Of a stretch of DNA of 35,627 bases, positions 17,698 through 26,415 are shown piece by piece. The DNA is from Myxococcales bacterium. GTDB lineage: Bacteria; Myxococcota_A; Polyangia; Palsa-1104; SHYY01. Both the position numbers and the translations under genes were made by a program. The stretch's first letter is position 1. The number at the start of each line of letters is the position of its first letter. The DNA is taken from assembly GCA_023248875.1 (NCBI GenBank), contig JAHFDT010000011.1, positions 1 to 35,627 of the forward strand. Direction: 5' to 3'. The notes under the pieces were generated by a model. It saw only the letters and a program-made list of their open reading frames with translations. It did no database searches and had not been told where the DNA came from.

Positions 17698-18435
17698 ATG
17701 TTGACGATCGTCCTGGCGCTCCTTTCCGCTCTGGCCGTCACCGGCGCTCTGAAGCTCGCCTTCGTCCACTCGACTTGGAGTCTCTTGTTTCCCTTTCTCG
17801 TCACCCTGGTGGCGGTGGCGGTGCTGCTGATGCGGCGCATGAGCCAGAGATTGGAGCCGCTCATCGAAGAGACGCAGCGCCATCTCGCGGGCGGGCGTCG
17901 TGAGCTGGCGCTCAAGAGCCTGCGCGAGGGGCTGCGGTTCGGCCTGTGGCATCCTCTGGTGGCGGCGCAGCTGCGTGCCCAGATCGGTGAGCTGCAATAT
18001 GCGCTGGGCGATCTGGACCAGGCGGAGGCCGAGCTGGCGCAGTCGTCGCGCTGGCCCTGGACTTCGCGCGCGCTACTCGGCTGCGTCTACTTCAAGAAGC
18101 ACGAAACCGATAAGATGAAGCGCGCCTTCGAAGTCGCGGTCAAGGTCGGTGACAAGGAGGCGCTCTCCTGGACGCTCTACGCCTATTGCGAGCTCGCGCG
18201 CGGTGAGCGCGAGGCGGCGGTCAAGTTGCTCGAACGCGGCCTCAAAAAGTGCCCGGGCGATGCGCGGCTCCTTGCCAATCTGGAGCTCGCCAGGGAGGGC
18301 AAGAAGCTCAAGGTGGCGCCCTATGGGGATCGCTGGACCCGTTTTGGGCTCGATACCGAAGGGCCGGTGCTACCAAAGGCGGCGCGCGGCTTCGCGGTGA
18401 AGCCCGGTTTTCGTCAGCGAAGCCGCCGCAAGTAG
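17698..18435 (+). CDS. membrane-anchored TPR protein
   Basis: A 245-residue protein with two N-terminal membrane helices (about 2-20 and 27-45) followed by a cytoplasmic helical domain. The helical domain contains TPR-like repeats, for example ELALKSLREGLRFGLWHPLVAAQLRA, EAELAQSSRWPWTSRALLGCVYF and REAAVKLLERGLKKCPGDARLLANLELA. The last 40 residues are basic. Function and partners are unknown; such proteins generally organise complexes at the inner membrane. It is divergent from the HEAT/TPR gene across the region holding the 15-bp tandem repeat. Its stop codon abuts the stop of the convergent pentapeptide gene with no gap. Confidence 0.83.
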   Translation: MLTIVLALLSALAVTGALKLAFVHSTWSLLFPFLVTLVAVAVLLMRRMSQRLEPLIEETQRHLAGGRRELALKSLREGLRFGLWHPLVAAQLRAQIGELQYALGDLDQAEAELAQSSRWPWTSRALLGCVYFKKHETDKMKRAFEVAVKVGDKEALSWTLYAYCELARGEREAAVKLLERGLKKCPGDARLLANLELAREGKKLKVAPYGDRWTRFGLDTEGPVLPKAARGFAVKPGFRQRSRRK

Positions 18436-19230
18436 CTACGGTAGGCGGCTCTGCTCGAGCTCGGTACGTTCGAACCGGCGGCCGCCGATGGTAAGGCGCT
18501 GCCATCGCGCCTTGAGCAGTTCGCCCTTTTTGACGAGGGGCGCCAGCTCGCGCGTCGAGAGCAGGGTTCGCAGCGGCTTCCCCTCGTGGTCGAGCTCCTC
18601 CTCGCCGAGGAGGGCCTCCTCGAGGCTAGCACCGCCGAGGAGTGCCCCGGCGAGATCGGCCCCGCGCAGGTCCGCACCATCGAGGATCGCCTCGCACAAA
18701 TTGGCGTCATGAAGATCGGCAAAGGGCAGGGCAGCGCTCCGGAGATCGGCGCGCTGGAGATCGGCGCGGCCGAGCTCGATGCTCTCCATCACGGCGCCGC
18801 ATAGGCGTGCTCCCTGGAGATGGGCCCCTGCGAACTCGGCGCGGTTGCAGATCGTTTCGGAGAGATCTGCACCGCCGAGCTCTGCCCCCTCGAGAGTGGC
18901 TTCGGTAAAGTCAGCTCCCCGCAACAGAGCCCAGCGGAGATCTGCCTGCCGGGCCTGCGCCCAGCTGAGATTGGCGGCGACGAGCGAGGCGCTCTCGAGG
19001 CGGGTTTTTTCCAGGCAGGCCTTCCGTAGATCGGCGCGGTCGAGGTGGGCGCCGCGCAGGTCGGCCGCTGAAAGATCGATCTGGGGCAACTTGGCGCCCG
19101 AGAGATTCGTTGCGCCAAACTCAGCGCGAAAGAAGAAATGGGTGTGCTGAAGCTCCGCTTGAAGGCCGATGCCTGCGAGGGTGGACCAGCAGCGTTGCAG
19201 CGGCGACAGCTTCTCCCAATCCCAGGCCAT
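18436..19230 (-). CDS. pentapeptide-repeat protein
   Basis: A 264-residue protein whose residues about 35-210 are tandem pentapeptide repeats of the A(D/N)Lxx type (for example GADLRGADLAGALLGGASLEEALL), predicted to fold as a right-handed quadrilateral beta helix. Some family members mimic DNA and inhibit gyrase, but most have no known function and nothing here favours one. The N-terminal 30 residues and the basic C-terminal 50 residues are outside the repeat. No signal peptide is seen. Its ATG shares a base with the stop of the upstream lipoprotein gene (TAATG), so the two are probably translated in a coupled way. Confidence 0.9.
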   Translation of the reverse strand: MAWDWEKLSPLQRCWSTLAGIGLQAELQHTHFFFRAEFGATNLSGAKLPQIDLSAADLRGAHLDRADLRKACLEKTRLESASLVAANLSWAQARQADLRWALLRGADFTEATLEGAELGGADLSETICNRAEFAGAHLQGARLCGAVMESIELGRADLQRADLRSAALPFADLHDANLCEAILDGADLRGADLAGALLGGASLEEALLGEEELDHEGKPLRTLLSTRELAPLVKKGELLKARWQRLTIGGRRFERTELEQSRLP

Positions 19231-20990
19231 TACTGTGGGGCGGGGATCTCGTTGAGGTTGAGGCCACCGACGTACAGATAGGAGGTGAAGCTACCGAGAC
19301 CCGAAACCGTGATGCCAAACGGTGCATCCATGGAGGTGACATGGTGGGCCCCGGCCGGGATCATGATTTGGGCGTATTCGTAGCCCGAAGCGCCGATGGG
19401 CGTAAAGGAGTTGAGCACTGGCTGTCCGTCGATCCGGAGGCTCGCGCCAGTCGGTGCAATCACATTGAGGAAGTTGACGGTGTAGGTCTCGGGCGCGAGA
19501 AAGTCGTAGCTCAGACGGTACTGCTCGATTGGCACTCCCAGGCCGAGCGACGGATCTCCCACCGCCTGAAAGGTGCCGGTGTAGTCCTCGCCCACCATGT
19601 ACTGGGCGACTGCGATCCGCCCGGTTCCCGAGACGACAAAGCCTCCCTGGGCGCTGAACTCGAAATACTGCGCCTTCTGTAGGGTGGCAGAGGCGTGCAC
19701 CGGGGGATCGAAGAAGATCTGGTTGTTGTCGGAGCCGCTGATGATGCGCCAGACGTTCGGCTCGTTCTTCGCCTGGGGCATCGTTTGCGCGACGGCAATC
19801 TGCTTCCCCCAGGTTTCGAGGGGAAAGATCTGCTCCTCGAGGTGGTCGCAGGCCCATTTGTTGTAGGGGACGAAGGTGCAGGTGTGGCCGCCGAAGACCG
19901 CAATCGGCTTGTCGGCGTTGATCAAGGTGCCGGTCAGGTCGTAGTTCGGCCCGAGATCGCAGTAGCTTCCCTGGAAGTCGGAGTCGCTTTTGACGCACGG
20001 TTTCGTGGCATGGCCAGAGACAATTTCGAGCACATCGCCCTCTTCGAGCAGGTAGTCCCCCTTGTCGCCGGGATTCATGCCATCGACGTTGAAGCCGCCT
20101 TCGGCGTAGGCGCTCGAGGTCACGTGGACCGTGGTGTGCGGCTTGGTGGCGACCACGGCGACGTAGCCCGACTGCACACTGGTCGAGGTCTTGCCGGTGG
20201 CTGGATTCTTTCGGGTGAGTGCGGTGGTCTGGCGGGAGATCGCGATGTAATCGTTTTGCAGCGCGGTGGTGGGCAGTAGCACCGAGGCATCGTTGGTGTA
20301 GGAGTGGCAGGTGGGCATTTTGTCGTTGGGCGGAGGATCGACACAGTCCTTGGTCCGTGGTTTTTCGAACTGCAGCGGACTGAACTGGTAGACGGTGACC
20401 GGCATGTTGGAAACGAGATGATAGGCGGCGCCCGAGGAGAGCGCAGAGGACTCTACCGGAGAAACGCAATTGCCGTTCTGACAAGTGGGATTTTGGGCGA
20501 TGTCGGAGACCCAGGGCAGTTTGAAGGTGTACACCTCGCCCGGATTGACGGAGCCGGTGGCGATGGTCATCCCCGCCTGTGTGATGGTGATCTGGGCCGG
20601 GGCATTCTGCACGACGTCGCCGACGATCGACGGATTGGCAACAGCGACTGCGAAATCGAAGTAGGGATTCAAAGAGGTCGTCAGCGTCGTGGTCGGCCAG
20701 TAGTCGCAGCCGATGTAGGAGTGGGTGGCGGCCGCGACGTCGCAGGGTCCGAGGCAGGCGTTGCCCATGCACTGCTCACGATGGGCGGTGTCGCAGGTCT
20801 TGATCGTGGAGCCCAGCGTTCCGTCGGAATTACAGGCCACCAGCGTGTCGCCCTGGCAGAAGTTCTGGCCAGGCGTGCAATCTTTGCAGGCGCCTGAGGC
20901 ATCGCACTTCGTACAGGCGGACGGACAGTTGTTGCCCCGATGGAGGCTGCCACAGCCGAAAAGAAATAGGCAAAGCGCTAGATGCTTCAT
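19230..20990 (-). CDS. cysteine-rich lipoprotein with IgGFc-binding-like body
   Basis: A 586-residue exported protein. I set the start at 20990 because it gives a lipoprotein signal (MKHLALCLFLFGC, lipid-accepting Cys13); the longer frame adds 44 residues unlike a signal. A cysteine-rich segment follows (about residues 22-90, including CPSACTKCDASGACKDC). The remaining 500 residues are beta-rich and match the pattern of the bacterial IgGFc-binding-protein N-terminal family: VNPGEVYTFKLPW, YHLVSNMPVTVYQFSP, DASVLLPTTALQNDYIA, NADKPIAVFGGHTC and FPLETWGKQIAVAQT. Such proteins are frequent in Myxococcota; their ligand is unknown and the immunoglobulin name is historical. It lies 46 bases after glgP on the same strand and overlaps the pentapeptide gene by one base. 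Confidence 0.87.
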   Translation of the reverse strand: MKHLALCLFLFGCGSLHRGNNCPSACTKCDASGACKDCTPGQNFCQGDTLVACNSDGTLGSTIKTCDTAHREQCMGNACLGPCDVAAATHSYIGCDYWPTTTLTTSLNPYFDFAVAVANPSIVGDVVQNAPAQITITQAGMTIATGSVNPGEVYTFKLPWVSDIAQNPTCQNGNCVSPVESSALSSGAAYHLVSNMPVTVYQFSPLQFEKPRTKDCVDPPPNDKMPTCHSYTNDASVLLPTTALQNDYIAISRQTTALTRKNPATGKTSTSVQSGYVAVVATKPHTTVHVTSSAYAEGGFNVDGMNPGDKGDYLLEEGDVLEIVSGHATKPCVKSDSDFQGSYCDLGPNYDLTGTLINADKPIAVFGGHTCTFVPYNKWACDHLEEQIFPLETWGKQIAVAQTMPQAKNEPNVWRIISGSDNNQIFFDPPVHASATLQKAQYFEFSAQGGFVVSGTGRIAVAQYMVGEDYTGTFQAVGDPSLGLGVPIEQYRLSYDFLAPETYTVNFLNVIAPTGASLRIDGQPVLNSFTPIGASGYEYAQIMIPAGAHHVTSMDAPFGITVSGLGSFTSYLYVGGLNLNEIPAPQ

Positions 20991-21036
20991 GGGGCGGAGT
21001 CTAATCCTGACCGTGCAATGGCGTCCAGGGGGTGTG

Positions 21037-23505
21037 CTACAGCACCGGTGTCGCGCCCCAGATCTCCTGGGCATATTCCCGGATCGTCCGATCTGAGGAG
21101 AAACGGCCCATGCGGGCGACATTCAAGATCGCCATGCGCGTCCATCGTTCGGGATCGCGGAAGACTTCGCTGACGCGCTCTTGGCCAGCGACATAGGCAC
21201 CGAAGTCGGCCAGCAGCATGAAGGTATCCTGGTCGAGTAGCGAAGCCACGAGCGGCCGAAAAAGATCGGGTTGCTCGGGCGAGAAAAAGCCCGATTCGAT
21301 CAAATGCAGCACCGCGGCCAGCTCAGGGTTGCCCTCGACAAAATCGCGCGGTCGGTAGCCGGCGCGCACCAGCTCTTGCACCTCGGTGGCAGTGAGTCCG
21401 AACAGAAAGAAATTCTCTTCGCCCACCTGCGCGCGGATTTCGATGTTGGCGCCATCGAGCGTGCCGATGGTGAGCGCACCGTTGAGGGCGAACTTCATAT
21501 TGCCGGTGCCCGAAGCCTCCTTACCGGCGGTGGAAATCTGTTCCGAGAGGTCGGAGGCGGGAAAGATGCGTTCGGCCAGCGAGACGCGGTAGTTGGCCAG
21601 GAACACCACCTTGAGGCGGTCGCGCACCTCCGGATCGTGATTGACCACATCGGCGACCGCGGTGATGAGTTTGATGATCTGCTTGGCGGTGTGGTAGGCG
21701 GGCGCCGCTTTGCCGCCGAGGAGAAAGGTGCGTGGTAGGATGGATACATCGGGATTGCGTTTGATGCGCAGGTAGAGCGCGACGATGTGCAGTACGTTGA
21801 GCAGCTGCCGCTTGTACTCGTGGATGCGCTTGACCTGGACATCGAACAGCGACGCGGTATCGATGCGAATGCGGTGCTCACCGAGGATGTAGCGGGCGAG
21901 CGACTGCTTGTGGGCCGCCTTGATGGCACGGAATTGAGTGCGAAAGGCCGCGTCCTCGGCGTAGGGGGCGAGCTTTTCCAGCTGGTCGAGGTCGTTCATC
22001 CAGCGGTCACCGATGCGATCCGTGATGGCGCGCGCCAGGGGCGGATTGACGGCGAGCAGCCAGCGCCGCGGCGTCACCCCGTTGGTCTTGTTGTTGATGC
22101 GATCGGGCCACAGCTCGTCAAAGTCGCGCAATAGATCGGCCTTGAGCAGATCGGTGTGGAGCTGGGCGACTCCGTTGACCGAGTGCGAGCCCACCACGGC
22201 GAGATAGGCCATGCGCAGTCGCCGTGCTCCGGGCGAGCCATCGCCCTCATCGAAGAGCGACATCCGCTGGATGCGCTGCTCATCGAAGGGGAAGCGGCTG
22301 CGCACCTGGCGTAGGAAACGGCGGTTGATCTCATAGGTGATCGAAAGATGGCGCGGCAAAAGCTGCCCGAACAGTTCGACGGGCCAGCTCTCGAGGGCCT
22401 CCGCGAGCAGGGTGTGGTTGGTATAGCCAAAGGTGCGGGTGGTGATGTCCCAGGCGGGCTCCCAGGCAAAATCATAGTCGTCGAGGAGAAGGCGCATCAG
22501 CTCGGGGATCGCCACCGCTGGATGGGTATCGTTGAGTTGGATCGCGACCTTGTCAGCTAGATTTTCTAGATGGGTGTGGGCCGAGAGATGGCGCCTCAGA
22601 ATGTCGGCGAGCGAGCAGGCGACAAAAAAGTACTGCTGCTTGAGGCGCAGCTCCTTGCCAAAGCTCTTGAGGTCGGAAGGGTAGAGCACTTTCGAGATGG
22701 TTTCGGAGCGGTTCTTGTCGAGCACCGCCTTTTCGTAGTCGCCATCGTTGAACACACGCAGGTCGAATTCTGAGGAGGCGCGTGCTCGCCACAGCCGCAA
22801 GGTGTTGACGGCCTGGGTGCCATAGCCCGCGATCGGCGTGTCGTAGGGCATGCCGATCACCTCTTCGGTATCGGTCCAGCGCACCCGCAGTCGCCCGCTG
22901 CCATCGACATACTCCTCGGTGCGGCCGCCGAAGCGCACCGGCAGCGCATATTCCGGCCGCGCGATCTCCCACGGGTTGCCAAAGCGCAGCCATTCGTCGG
23001 GCTTTTCGACCTGGTACCCCTCTTTGATCTCCTGATCGAACATGCCGAACTCGTAGCGGATGCCATAGCCATAGCCGGGGATCCCGAGCGTCGCCATCGA
23101 GTCGAGGAAGCAGGCGGCGAGCCTCCCGAGGCCGCCATTGCCAAGCCCCGCGTCGACCTCCTGTTCGAGGAGATCCGTGAGATCCAGGTCCAGCATGCGC
23201 ATCGCTTCGCGCGCGACATCGAACAGGCCGAGATTGATCAGATTGTTGCCGAGCGCGCGCCCGAGTAGGAATTCGGCCGAAAGGTAGTAGACCCGCTTGG
23301 CGTCGGCCTGGTAGTAGCGCTGCTGCGTAGCGATCCAGCGCTCGGTGAGCCGCTCGCGCACCGTCAGCGCCAGACTCATGTAGCGGTCGTGCAGGGTCGC
23401 GGTGTACTGATCCTTGGCCAGCGAATAGAGCAGATGGTCGGTGAAGGAGTGGAGCAGCTCCGCCACCTGATTGGGCGCGACGCCCGCCTGAGCCAGGGGC
23501 CTCAT
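21037..23505 (-). CDS. glgP: glycogen/starch/alpha-glucan phosphorylase
   Basis: An 822-residue pyridoxal-phosphate enzyme that releases glucose-1-phosphate from alpha-1,4-glucans. Family motifs are visible throughout: AEFLLGRALGNNLINLG, GNGGLGRLAACFLDSMATLGIPGYGYGIRYEFGMF, QLNDTHPAVAIPELMR, NGVTPRRWL and VKRIHEYKRQLLN. The cofactor site EASGTGNMKFALNGALTIGTLDGAN has its Schiff-base lysine codon at 21493-21495. The start at 23505 is supported by the ATGA overlap with cutA and by family length; the frame extends 58 codons further, but that part only reads cutA out of frame. It is the last gene of the minus-strand sugar cluster. Confidence 0.97.
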   Translation of the reverse strand: MRPLAQAGVAPNQVAELLHSFTDHLLYSLAKDQYTATLHDRYMSLALTVRERLTERWIATQQRYYQADAKRVYYLSAEFLLGRALGNNLINLGLFDVAREAMRMLDLDLTDLLEQEVDAGLGNGGLGRLAACFLDSMATLGIPGYGYGIRYEFGMFDQEIKEGYQVEKPDEWLRFGNPWEIARPEYALPVRFGGRTEEYVDGSGRLRVRWTDTEEVIGMPYDTPIAGYGTQAVNTLRLWRARASSEFDLRVFNDGDYEKAVLDKNRSETISKVLYPSDLKSFGKELRLKQQYFFVACSLADILRRHLSAHTHLENLADKVAIQLNDTHPAVAIPELMRLLLDDYDFAWEPAWDITTRTFGYTNHTLLAEALESWPVELFGQLLPRHLSITYEINRRFLRQVRSRFPFDEQRIQRMSLFDEGDGSPGARRLRMAYLAVVGSHSVNGVAQLHTDLLKADLLRDFDELWPDRINNKTNGVTPRRWLLAVNPPLARAITDRIGDRWMNDLDQLEKLAPYAEDAAFRTQFRAIKAAHKQSLARYILGEHRIRIDTASLFDVQVKRIHEYKRQLLNVLHIVALYLRIKRNPDVSILPRTFLLGGKAAPAYHTAKQIIKLITAVADVVNHDPEVRDRLKVVFLANYRVSLAERIFPASDLSEQISTAGKEASGTGNMKFALNGALTIGTLDGANIEIRAQVGEENFFLFGLTATEVQELVRAGYRPRDFVEGNPELAAVLHLIESGFFSPEQPDLFRPLVASLLDQDTFMLLADFGAYVAGQERVSEVFRDPERWTRMAILNVARMGRFSSDRTIREYAQEIWGATPVL

Positions 23506-23810
23506 CGGGAATTCTCCCGAACCCACTCGACGTAGGGGCCGAAGGACTCGGCGATATCGACGGGAAGAACGACGATCTCGGGTAGCTCGTAGGGGTGGAT
23601 CTCCTCGAGCTTGGTGCGCAGCGCGGCCAAGCCATCGGCACCTACCTTGATCCAGAGGGTGCTCTCTGGCTCGACGCACAATTCCCCCTTCCAGCGGTAG
23701 ACGCTCTGGATCTCGCTCAGGTTCACACAGGCCGCAAGACCGCTCTCTACCAGAGTTCGGGCGATGCGTTCTGCCTCCGCTGGGGGACAGTTACAAAGGA
23801 CGACGCGCAT
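23502..23810 (-). CDS. cutA: divalent cation tolerance protein CutA
   Basis: A 102-residue CutA1-type protein, a small trimeric ferredoxin-like-fold protein linked to copper and other divalent-cation tolerance, although its exact role remains unsettled. Recognisable segments are CPPAEAERIARTLVESGLAACVNL, SVYRWKGEL and the family signature KLEEIHPYELPEIVVLPV. The length is typical. Its stop overlaps the glgP start by 4 bases (ATGA), and it follows the RmlD-like gene with a 9-base gap, so it is embedded in the sugar-gene operon. Confidence 0.95.
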   Translation of the reverse strand: MRVVLCNCPPAEAERIARTLVESGLAACVNLSEIQSVYRWKGELCVEPESTLWIKVGADGLAALRTKLEEIHPYELPEIVVLPVDIAESFGPYVEWVRENSR

Positions 23811-23819
23811 GCGGGCTCA

Positions 23820-24701
23820 TTATAGCGGGTGTTTTTCGACGGCGGCACGAAAGCGCTCGATCGTTTCGCGCATCGCAGTGAACTTCATCTCTGTCGCGGC
23901 GCACAGCTTCGATGAATCGAGCACGGAACAGGGGGGGCGCAGGTCGAGAAAGCCAAGCTCCGCTTGAGTTTTGCAGATAATGGGAACGGGATCGCCGAAA
24001 TGGCGGAGGAACAGATCCGCCAGTTCGGCGCGGGTGAAGGATTCCGGGTTGGCGATGTGGTAGGTGCCGACGAGCTGCTGTTCGCAGGCCAATAGGAGGC
24101 CGAGCGCCGCGTCATCCACCAGGGTCGGTGCAAAACGCTGATCGGCGATGCAGCGCAGCGGCTGGCGCTTGTGCCACCAGCCATACCACTCCGAAAAGAG
24201 GTGCTTCTCGGTCGGCCGATCGCCCACCGTCTTGTCGAATCTGACCCGCAGCGAATTGGGTAGGTTCTCCTCGAGAAACTGCTCGGTTGCCGCTTTCTGT
24301 TCGCCGTAGGCATTGATGGGGCGGCGCGGCGCACTCTCCCGATAGCTCGCGTCAGTGCCGGAAAAGACGAAGCTTGAAGAGATGAAGACCGGTTGGGCGC
24401 CGAGCTCAGCCGCATCGACCAGCAACCGCTCGGTCGCTTCGACGTTGAGACGGCGGCTGGCGATCGGATCCTGGCGACACTGGTCGATCTGTTGGATGGC
24501 GGCGCAGGCGATGACCACGGCACTTTGGAACCAGCCGCGGTCGAAGGTTTCTCCCAGCCGCTGTTCCACTAGGTCGAAGTGGACCAGATCGTTGCGCTGA
24601 GCGCTGCGCTGGGTGCCGATCACCTCATGTCCGCGCGCCCGGGCGATCTCGATCAGATGTCCGCCGACAAAGCCCGATGCCCCGACGATGAGGATCTTCA
24701 T
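23820..24701 (-). CDS. RmlD-like NAD(P)-dependent sugar reductase/epimerase
   Basis: A 293-residue short-chain dehydrogenase of the extended type, resembling dTDP-4-dehydrorhamnose reductase. The nucleotide-binding loop is GASGFVG (7-13) and the catalytic Tyr132-x3-Lys136 lies in NAYGEQKAA, with a preceding serine run (ISSSFVFSG). By family it would reduce a 4-keto nucleotide sugar to a deoxysugar; the actual substrate here is unknown. Neighbours are a WbuC-like cupin, sugar methyltransferases and, on the opposite strand, heptose genes, so a modified heptose or hexose is the likely product. It overlaps the cupin gene by 4 bases (ATGA). Confidence 0.85.
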   Translation of the reverse strand: MKILIVGASGFVGGHLIEIARARGHEVIGTQRSAQRNDLVHFDLVEQRLGETFDRGWFQSAVVIACAAIQQIDQCRQDPIASRRLNVEATERLLVDAAELGAQPVFISSSFVFSGTDASYRESAPRRPINAYGEQKAATEQFLEENLPNSLRVRFDKTVGDRPTEKHLFSEWYGWWHKRQPLRCIADQRFAPTLVDDAALGLLLACEQQLVGTYHIANPESFTRAELADLFLRHFGDPVPIICKTQAELGFLDLRPPCSVLDSSKLCAATEMKFTAMRETIERFRAAVEKHPL

Positions 24702-25213
24702 GTTCCGTCCACTGTAGCGCGCAGTCGCGCCATGAAGGCCTGCACCGCCGCGGGGTCGCGCTCCTCGGGGGCCCAGGGCGGAAAAAGCGTGTCCTCGCGG
24801 CGGAATGGCCCGGTCGTCACCTCATGAAAAACCAGCACCTCGGAGCGAATCAGCAGCATGTGAAACAGTTCGGGGGCGATCCGGTAGTAGAAGAGTCCGC
24901 CCTCGCGGTATTCGCCGAGGCGCAGGGTCTCACGGATCACTCCGTCCGACTCGAACACCACCACGTCGGTACTCCCCTCCACGACGAACATCGATTCAGC
25001 CTTGCCCCGATGAGCATGAGGGCGGACGTAGGTATCACGCTCATGGACGATAAACATCTCGTGGAGCGGGTTTTCGACGCGATCGTGAGCGCACAGGCGC
25101 ATCCGACGGCGGGGCACGCGCGTGGCTTCGTGTTTCAGTAGGTCCACATCCCGAGCGGCCAGCTGCACCACCGGTCCCTCGGTGGAAAAGACCTCTTCCG
25201 AGAGGCGCTTCAT
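24698..25213 (-). CDS. cupin-fold metalloprotein, WbuC-like
   Basis: A 171-residue cupin resembling the WbuC family found in O-antigen and other surface-polysaccharide clusters. The metal motif TYVRPHAHRGKAESMFVVEG provides His66, His68 and Glu73, followed by the beta strand VVVFESDGV. The reaction is unknown; WbuC proteins are assumed to act on nucleotide sugars. I chose ATG 25213 because it overlaps the upstream methyltransferase stop as ATGA; the frame extends 18 codons upstream, but that extension has no ribosome site and lies inside the neighbour. Confidence 0.82.
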   Translation of the reverse strand: MKRLSEEVFSTEGPVVQLAARDVDLLKHEATRVPRRRMRLCAHDRVENPLHEMFIVHERDTYVRPHAHRGKAESMFVVEGSTDVVVFESDGVIRETLRLGEYREGGLFYYRIAPELFHMLLIRSEVLVFHEVTTGPFRREDTLFPPWAPEERDPAAVQAFMARLRATVDGT

Positions 25214-26415
25214 CCGTCCCAAGCGCTCTCTCCGATGGGGTGGCGTACCGCGCTGATGTAGTGGCAAGGGGTCCCCCAGTGGGAGCGTAAACAGTCCGCC
25301 GCCTGGTAGGCGCCCGCAAGCTCTTGTAGGTTAGACCCAGCGAGCGCGCGGTAGACCGCACCGAAATCGTCGCCCAGCGCCCGTAGTGTGGGATCCGCGG
25401 AGGTGCACAGGTAATCCTCGAGCGGTTGGGGATAGCTCACCTGCGTGATGTCGCGGGCGGAAGCGGCCCCTATCGAGTAGGCCGAGATCTGATCGGTCAG
25501 GGCGGCCACGGCGCCGATCACTGTTTCGGATGCGGGGCCACCGCTACTGGGGCGGCCCGTCAGGAAGAAGGGGAAAGCGCGACGGAATTCCGCCAGCAGC
25601 GCCTGGTGATGCTCGGCACGCGTGCGCGCAACATCCTTGTACCAGCGGTAGTGGTCCAGCAGCGACCAGCGCGGCGAGGTGGAATGGATCCCGCACCCGA
25701 GCTGGTCAAAAAGCGGGAAGAGCTCGAGATAGCTCCATAGGTAGGCTGCGGAGTAGAACGGGCAGACCAGCATGTCCTTCCACCAGGCCTCGAGCGGACG
25801 CGAAGCATTGACCTTCGCGAGATCCTCCCCGAACAGCCGCTCGGCCAGCGCCAGCGACTCAGGGCTTTCCGGATCGATGCCGCCGAGTTCGCAGGCGCGG
25901 AACAGCACCAGCCGCTTGGTCAGCTCAATGAAGCCGCCATAGCGGTCGTTGAATGTCATGGTCATCAGTCCGCCCGGCGTGATGAGTCGCACCAGCTTGC
26001 CGAGCAGCTCCTCGCGATTGGGCAGGGTGTAGAGAAAACCCTCAGCGACGACCAGAGAATAGGTTTCCGACGACGAGAAAGAGTTGAGGTCCTGATTGTG
26101 GAGTGCAGTAATTTGGCGCCCGAGATGGAAGTGTTCGAACAGCGTGCGCAGGCGCGGCAGCACCTGGTCGTTGGGTTCGACGAGGGTGAGGCGGGCGCCG
26201 GCGTGGGCCAAGACCAGCGCGTTCTCGCCCGAATTGCAGCCGAATTCGATCACCGGCTGCCCCTTGAGCAGCGCCAAGGGGATGCCGAGGTGGCGCTGAT
26301 ACAGATTGCGTCGCTTGGCCAGCTGCAGTTGCCACTTTTCATCGGTGTCGAGAGCGATTGGCACGGGGTTGAAGTGGCGGGTCTGATAGAACTCGAGCAG
26401 CGAATCGCTATCCAT
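25210..26415 (-). CDS. class I SAM-dependent methyltransferase
   Basis: A 401-residue protein with an N-terminal Rossmann methyltransferase domain: motif I VIEFGCNSGENA (55-66), acidic motif II VEPND (79-83) and post-motif segment LITPGGLMTMTFND. The C-terminal 200 residues are helical with aromatic clusters and are not recognised; they may bind the acceptor. The substrate is likely a sugar or glycan intermediate, judging from the surrounding genes. It overlaps the preceding methyltransferase gene by 8 bases and the following cupin gene by 4 bases, so all three should be co-expressed. Confidence 0.87.
   Translation of the reverse strand: MDSDSLLEFYQTRHFNPVPIALDTDEKWQLQLAKRRNLYQRHLGIPLALLKGQPVIEFGCNSGENALVLAHAGARLTLVEPNDQVLPRLRTLFEHFHLGRQITALHNQDLNSFSSSETYSLVVAEGFLYTLPNREELLGKLVRLITPGGLMTMTFNDRYGGFIELTKRLVLFRACELGGIDPESPESLALAERLFGEDLAKVNASRPLEAWWKDMLVCPFYSAAYLWSYLELFPLFDQLGCGIHSTSPRWSLLDHYRWYKDVARTRAEHHQALLAEFRRAFPFFLTGRPSSGGPASETVIGAVAALTDQISAYSIGAASARDITQVSYPQPLEDYLCTSADPTLRALGDDFGAVYRALAGSNLQELAGAYQAADCLRSHWGTPCHYISAVRHPIGESAWDG

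Noticed and set aside
20991-21122. Upstream extension of the lipoprotein gene
   Set aside because: It overlaps the 3' end of glgP, and the lipoprotein signal begins at 20990.
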